A stretch of 35,105 nucleotides of DNA from a virus: the IMG/VR virus record IMGVR_UViG_3300019776_000941, positions 1-35,105 of that record. The stretch is one strand, 5' to 3'. The notes under the pieces were generated by a model that ran no database searches, was not told the origin of the DNA, and saw only the letters and a program-made list of their open reading frames with translations. A program made the position numbers and the translations under genes. The stretch's first letter is position 1. Each line of letters starts with the position of its first letter. This document shows, piece after piece, positions 31,801 to 35,105 of the stretch.

Positions 31801-32123
31801 GAGGGGGTTGGTTTTCCCGGATTAGCGTAATATTCCGGTATATCAGTAAAAGAAATATAATCCCGAACAAGATAATCTACGGTTATAGATTGAGATGTAG
31901 TTTCTAAATTACCATTGACATCAATTGAACTTAAAGTAATGTTATAACTGCCTGGGTAGTTATAAACATGATTTGTTTGATCAGTATATTTTAATGTAGA
32001 ATTATCTCCAAAATTCCAAATAAAGCGATACACGTTTTTATTTGGAGTTGTATTAATTATTTCAAACTCGGTACCATAAACATACCCGCTTGTAGGTGTA
32101 ACTGTAAAGCTTGAAACTGCCAT
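28890..32123 (-). CDS. PKD and NHL-propeller tail protein downstream of gp6 (1077 aa)
   Basis: Residues 1-82 form a canonical PKD domain (YRFIWNFGDNSTLKYTD ... HVYNYPGSYNITLSSIDVNG). A beta-rich region follows to about 430. NHL-type repeats run to about 745, visible as AVDPRNYDLIATDSEYDRIY, SLDQDYSIWVSLFNSVSVL, AIDVNNNLWVANSYN and ALDRYNNLWFTHG. The C-terminal 300 residues are helical plus beta, with a tail ending TYEKWFGDNGIIEKNFNYYL. The gene occupies the position T4 uses for gp7 after gp6, but I see no gp7 motif I can rely on. A baseplate-linked appendage is the best guess. It begins one base after gp6 ends. Confidence 0.75.
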   Translation of the reverse strand: MAVSSFTVTPTSGYVYGTEFEIINTTPNKNVYRFIWNFGDNSTLKYTDQTNHVYNYPGSYNITLSSIDVNGNLETTSQSITVDYLVRDYISFTDIPEYYANPGKPTPSTFKFNVISSQIVPTLKVNLFAANSKSIPYEQVKDYKWNFLIPTWSFLDKDKNFVTSIIVNTTPIVYNNKTVGVSGSGEFYYVDSTSTGDPTKNCPVLITTTLETSGFIYKNESAINDYPSYANNKSATTGIVWFVNDLTPDLLKITGNYIDEIHPQKWVGVKIPTMITCHSKLANKIPGGDETISEILFTYPQTNSLGNNQPLNLTLNDLTNTPFNISDQIIENTPLYFQQTDTQNNQTGGYIFTTITSNITGNNTTITGTTTAFTDYSDYTSEIFPYPGALAPQPNIWVSNPTQNTLNKITLLPYPSACQSISYYQNNKLLVDGFIKQINVPFIKENSMFNYSMSGYSGIYGMAVDPRNYDLIATDSEYDRIYKFNTTGTLISTLSLTSVIPYNFNEERLTPASISLDQDYSIWVSLFNSVSVLKFDKNFNFLFSVVPKNSFGISDDYEYIFDGDFVNKPPIVQTDKNSNCWTAYSHPLCSFLVQYEKEGSIITNIQLPENSVPVDLAIDVNNNLWVANSYNTTPIYGSIELYNTTTRDMLQAYQGFSRPSYIALDRYNNLWFTHGIQNIGVIVSSTGELKLWQVNNNTPNVTFTNLNVPSFLEPEDEQIDETVGGFAIDVYNRVWFINSYNNYAWTVPADTNLTSLTGRSFKIRPDSVIGYYTDSIDYTTIVDYNSGYKSAQAFCDWTGNQWYQKYTNILNLSTFPISGVSVNFNISNFRNDNEMRKINDSFNTADYFYSLALPEILKNNKNLFQQLLPAIVGDAEENFYQDMGREVYEKIANFNLNHSDVDTCNINQLLSLAEQTKTSYNDYSLDLPADIKKILDLTSIPHTKLWGIKNEAPILNASLGDSLNTFTDYITANTYIILRNRYDTSLHLVKVPPLSNTLIYPLSVFEGDGFISPVLTNYLFYSFKPEYSGEYIENIINWDSEFTTLTPQQSTYEKWFGDNGIIEKNFNYYLTKNLVVE

Positions 32124-32124
32124 A

Positions 32125-33933
32125 TTAAATGGTATTTACAACAATTATTTTGTTTATAAGAGAGTTGCGATTATATAAAAATGGTACTTCGAACATTCTT
32201 GTAACTATATTATTTGTTAATACAACTTTATCGTTATTGGGGTAAAGTGTGTTCCAGTAATAAAATGACAAACCGGGTGTTCTAACAATAATATTTTGTT
32301 CTTCATAACGAACCGTTTCAATACTTTGAACGCCTTCTACTGCTAAAATTTCTTGAGTCAATCTCTGTATGTCAATTGTTTGGCCAAGTTTAACATTATT
32401 TTGATCAAAATAATTTAAAAGTATATTAGCAACATCATTTTTAATATTTTTGTTATTTCTTCGTGAAAAAGATTCTTTATAAACGTTTAAACCATAAAAA
32501 GGTTCATCTATAACCGGGTCAAAAGATGTACCTGTATCTACTCCAAATGTTAGACCTTTATAAACCGGATCAACAAATACAGTATCTGTAGTTAAAACTT
32601 TTACTTTATTAAGCGCATTAATTATAATTTCTTTTTGAGCTGTTGTTAGGTAATTATAATTTTGAGAAACACCTCGAGCTAATCCAACTATATAAACATT
32701 ATTAAAATTGCAGCTATCTGCAAATAAAACTTGGTTAAGTAAAGGTTGAGTTATTTGGGAAAGGTTTGTTAACCCTATCTCATAAAAATATTTTAAGTAG
32801 GTATCTACATATGTTTGATTGTTTATAACTTTTAAATCTGTAATAAAATTTGCAAAATTTGTTTTTATAAACGTTTCATAATCTGTGTCTGTTACTACTC
32901 TATATTGAGTTTTATAATTAGCTGCAGCTGATTCTTTAATTTGATCAGGAGTTTCAACTTCTTGAATATTAGTAGAGTTGTATGTGTTTCTAAAAATTAA
33001 ATTACTAAGAGAACTGTTGTTTAATAATTCGTATTGATTTTTAGTAACACTTGCAACAATTTCATTAAATTGAGTTGTAGCTAATCGTTTTAATTTAGCT
33101 GCATTAGTCAAAACATTAGGTCCTACTAAACCGCTTTGCCCTTTTGAGACCAAATAGTATATTGCTACTTGATCATTAGCTTCAAGTTTGTAGCCGTTAA
33201 TATTGTTACCAAATTTTATTTCATACCGTTTGTTAGGGTTTAAACGAATTTCAAAAGACTTTGCTTGTCTTGGTTCAAGATATAAATTAGCAGTTCTATT
33301 AAATTGTTCCCACGTCCCTGTTTTAATCGATTTTACATAAACATCGATATTATAATGATCTATTAAAGTATTTTCAGGTACATTCATTATAATTGTTTCG
33401 TTTACATCTCCTAGTGCAGTATATAAAGGATATTCTTGATAAACTCCTTGATACATTAATTTTTGCTGAGACAATTCTGTTAAAGAAACTAGACCTGTAG
33501 AATTAATAGCAAAAGTTAAATCTTCATTTACTGCAAAAGATGTTCCTTGTATTGTTAAAAATGAATAGCGAGGTATAGTGTAAAGACCTGGAGTAAAATT
33601 AATAGCTGAACAATTAAACGAAAGAGTAGAAGTTTGATAACCGATAGGGGAATAATCAATTAATTTTACTATACGGTTTATGTTTTCAAACAACTGAGCT
33701 TCAGTGTACATAGACTCAGTTGAAGTTCTGTTAAGATAGTAAATTAAAGTATTATAAGCATAGGCAATAATATCAATAATGGATGCTAAATTTGAACCTA
33801 CATAAACCTGATCAGTAAATGTTTTTTGTTCATTTAAACGATCAATAATAAGTTGACGCAATGTCATTGCGTCAAACGCAACATAACCACCTTTTGGAAT
33901 TGTATACAGTTCAGTATTTTGTTGAGTGTTCAT
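32125..33933 (-). CDS. 6: Baseplate wedge protein, T4 gp6-like
   Basis: This 602-residue protein resembles gp6, which forms the ring-joining part of the baseplate wedge of T4-like phages. The conserved start is visible: LRQLIIDRLNEQKTFTDQVY then GSNLASIIDIIAYAYNTLIY then YLNRTSTESMYTEAQLFENI (about 26-85), corresponding to the helical N-terminal motif with LLDLLAYNTHYN in relatives. A beta-rich middle contains KRYEIKFGNNINGYKLEAND. Helical and beta parts follow, with QTIDIQRLTQEILAVEGVQS near the end. T4 gp6 is 660 residues, so the size fits. It begins one base after gp25 ends, in the T4 order 25-6. Confidence 0.85.
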   Translation of the reverse strand: MNTQQNTELYTIPKGGYVAFDAMTLRQLIIDRLNEQKTFTDQVYVGSNLASIIDIIAYAYNTLIYYLNRTSTESMYTEAQLFENINRIVKLIDYSPIGYQTSTLSFNCSAINFTPGLYTIPRYSFLTIQGTSFAVNEDLTFAINSTGLVSLTELSQQKLMYQGVYQEYPLYTALGDVNETIIMNVPENTLIDHYNIDVYVKSIKTGTWEQFNRTANLYLEPRQAKSFEIRLNPNKRYEIKFGNNINGYKLEANDQVAIYYLVSKGQSGLVGPNVLTNAAKLKRLATTQFNEIVASVTKNQYELLNNSSLSNLIFRNTYNSTNIQEVETPDQIKESAAANYKTQYRVVTDTDYETFIKTNFANFITDLKVINNQTYVDTYLKYFYEIGLTNLSQITQPLLNQVLFADSCNFNNVYIVGLARGVSQNYNYLTTAQKEIIINALNKVKVLTTDTVFVDPVYKGLTFGVDTGTSFDPVIDEPFYGLNVYKESFSRRNNKNIKNDVANILLNYFDQNNVKLGQTIDIQRLTQEILAVEGVQSIETVRYEEQNIIVRTPGLSFYYWNTLYPNNDKVVLTNNIVTRMFEVPFLYNRNSLINKIIVVNTI

Positions 33934-33934
33934 T

Positions 33935-34435
33935 TTATGTATTTCGAGATGTTGGTATTACTATAAATGTTTGTTTTTTAATATCTAAAACAGAGTTTAT
34001 AGTAGTTTGAATATCTAAATAAGGTATATTAACAATAATATTTATATTATATTGATTATTATCAGGATCTAATATTACATCTACTGTTTCTACCCTAACC
34101 CGTGGCTCGTATTTGTTTATAGTGCTATAAATTTTATTACCAAGAGCTTGGCCGTTTCCTTCTGTTATAGGGGTAAAGAGCCATTGATAAAGATCTAAAC
34201 CATAATCAGGGAATAAAAAACGTTGACCGGGTATAGTATTGAATAAATTTTGTAATGAGTTACGAATAGCGGCTACATCAAAAGAAGCTTTAATATCTGT
34301 GCTAGGAATAGGTAAATTAAACCCAGGTACAAATAATTCTGTTTGTGTAATATCTAATGAAATATCTTTAAAAAGATATTTCTGCTCATAATAGTCTTTT
34401 GAGATATTTTCTAAACTTTTAATTTTTATAGCCAT
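33935..34435 (-). CDS. 25: Baseplate wedge protein, T4 gp25-like
   Basis: This 166-residue protein of the GPW/gp25 family starts the sheath-initiating part of the baseplate wedge. Family features are AAIRNSLQNLFNTIPGQRFL (55-74), FPDYGLDLYQWLF (75-87) and INKYEPRVRVETVDVILDPD in the C-terminal half. T4 gp25 is 132 residues; this form has an extra 30 residues at the N-terminus. It is the first gene of the leftward late group in the window, starts 49 bases from the divergent gene at 34485, and gp6 follows it. An ACTAAATA box lies 9 bases before its start. Confidence 0.88.
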   Translation of the reverse strand: MAIKIKSLENISKDYYEQKYLFKDISLDITQTELFVPGFNLPIPSTDIKASFDVAAIRNSLQNLFNTIPGQRFLFPDYGLDLYQWLFTPITEGNGQALGNKIYSTINKYEPRVRVETVDVILDPDNNQYNINIIVNIPYLDIQTTINSVLDIKKQTFIVIPTSRNT

Positions 34436-34484
34436 TTATACTATTATTTAGTACAAGAGTTGCATAAATAATATCAGAATTACT
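34436..34484. promoter_or_regulatory. Divergent gap with late-promoter-like boxes for both strands
   Basis: The 49-base gap separates gp25 (minus) from the right-end gene (plus). On the plus strand CATAAATA (34463-34470) lies 14 bases before the ATG at 34485. On the minus strand ACTAAATA (34445-34452) lies 9 bases before the ATG at 34435. The boxes match the T4 late -10 box in seven (CATAAATA) and six (ACTAAATA) of eight positions. No operator or hairpin is seen. Confidence 0.4.
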
Positions 34485-35030
34485 ATGGAAACAAAATTTG
34501 ACGTATTATATGAAAACTTACTAGAACGCTTTCAGCAAGGTGGTTTTTTAATTGGAGATCGAGTTCGCTTTAAAAAAGACATTTTAACAATGGAGTTTTT
34601 TAAAAGTAAAGGTCAAAACTTCATTGACGTAGTTAAATCTTGTATGGATCCGAGCTTTGATTTAAATCTTAGAGTGTCAGCCATTAAATCAATCTATCCA
34701 ACAACAACTCAAAATTATCGCGGCGGTACAGAATCTCCTGATGCTATATATGCAGATGTTATTGTAGAATATGCTCCTGGTCTTTACCGTACTCCAATGA
34801 CTGTTCCTATTGGAGCTCTTGAACTTCAAGATGACGGTATTAATACAGGCCCAGTTCCTGATTCCTTAAAACGTAAATCCCAAATCGAGATTAAACCTAA
34901 AGATGTTAAAGCAGAACAAGAAGCTAAAGCAGATATTAATTTAGGAAATAAAAATGTACAAATCCCTGGCGGGACTAAGTGGGATGATAAAAAGCCAGGA
35001 GCAGGTAATTCGCCAAAGAAAAAATACTAA
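34485..35030 (+). CDS. Conserved phage protein of unknown function, right-end plus-strand gene (181 aa)
   Basis: This 181-residue protein is one of two rightward genes. It begins METKFDVLYENLLERFQQGG, then FLIGDRVRFKKDILTMEFF, a form I recall from T4-like marine phages (a short helix, RFQQGGFLIGDRVRFK). The middle reads NLRVSAIKSIYPTTT followed by DAIYADVIVEYAPGLYRTPM and TVPIGALEL, a small beta domain. The last 50 residues are Lys-rich and disordered (KPKDVKAEQEAKADINLG). No enzyme motif is visible. The N-terminus contains LYE, compatible with a gp21 site but weak. A structural or internal head role is possible and unproven. It is expressed divergently from gp25. Confidence 0.7.
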   Translation: METKFDVLYENLLERFQQGGFLIGDRVRFKKDILTMEFFKSKGQNFIDVVKSCMDPSFDLNLRVSAIKSIYPTTTQNYRGGTESPDAIYADVIVEYAPGLYRTPMTVPIGALELQDDGINTGPVPDSLKRKSQIEIKPKDVKAEQEAKADINLGNKNVQIPGGTKWDDKKPGAGNSPKKKY

Positions 35031-35105
35031 GTAGATTTACTAGTATTCTGGCGTAGAATAGCATAAGTTATTCACATACATTCTTTGTCAAATTTATGAT
35101 TACAA

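Noticed and set aside
28890-32123. Naming the 1077-residue protein gp7 because it follows gp6.
   Set aside because: Position and length fit, but the visible domains are PKD and NHL rather than any gp7 feature I can recognise.
35031-35105. Start of another plus-strand gene at the ATG at 35096.
   Set aside because: Only three codons are visible and there is no ribosome site or promoter box to support it.

Overview
This window looks like part of an AT-rich, T4-like myovirus (contractile-tailed phage). The evidence is a set of recognisable T4-type virion genes: prohead core scaffold gp22, prohead protease gp21, head-completion nuclease gp4, neck proteins gp13 and gp14, and baseplate wedge proteins gp6 and gp25. 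A clamp-loader small subunit (gp62) is also present. The AT-rich composition and the style of the tail proteins (NHL propellers, PKD domains, Pro/Thr linkers, modular fibre tips) resemble marine phages. I cannot name the host: a marine alphaproteobacterium or a flavobacterium would both fit. I see no integrase, repressor, tRNA or CRISPR. The portal (gp20), terminase, tail sheath and tail tube genes are not here.

Layout. Almost everything reads leftward on the minus strand, so the order of transcription is from right to left. At 34435-28890 lie gp25, gp6 and a PKD/NHL structural protein. At 28862-25823 sits a non-structural cassette with tight start/stop overlaps: QueC, a separate class II glutamine amidotransferase, a glycosyltransferase, a DUF366 protein and gp62. 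At 25783-8508 is about 17 kb of tail or adhesin genes, including proteins of 1634, 1547 and 812 residues, followed by small modular fibre proteins and a likely chaperone. At 8463-7696 is an acidic protein with a leader shared with a head-region protein. A strong hairpin terminator (7651-7670) separates it from a degenerate nucleotidyltransferase-like gene, gp14, gp13, a small basic protein and gp4. A last group (3783-1) runs from an unknown head-region protein through gp21, a ParB-like protein, a 49-residue gp67-like core protein and gp22 to the start of what is probably the major capsid protein. Only two genes read rightward: a four-helix membrane protein (3816-4700) and a conserved phage protein at the right end (34485-35030).

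How the parts fit. gp22, the 49-residue protein and gp21 would build and then digest the prohead core. Several neighbours carry short leaders that end in (L/I)xE, the T4 gp21 cleavage signature, and I propose that they are packaged as internal head cargo. gp4, gp13 and gp14 complete the head and neck, gp25 and gp6 form the wedge, and the long PKD/NHL/LamG/LCCL proteins probably form surface-binding appendages. QueC, the amidotransferase and DUF366 suggest part of a 7-deazaguanine DNA-modification pathway whose other genes must lie outside the window. Late-promoter-like AATAAATA boxes stand immediately before many start codons, several exactly 6 bases away, which suggests leaderless or nearly leaderless late transcripts.

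No gene-free stretch exceeds 80 bases. The last 75 bases (35031-35105) hold nothing I can support. All identifications come from reading the sequence and from memory of the families; no database search was run.
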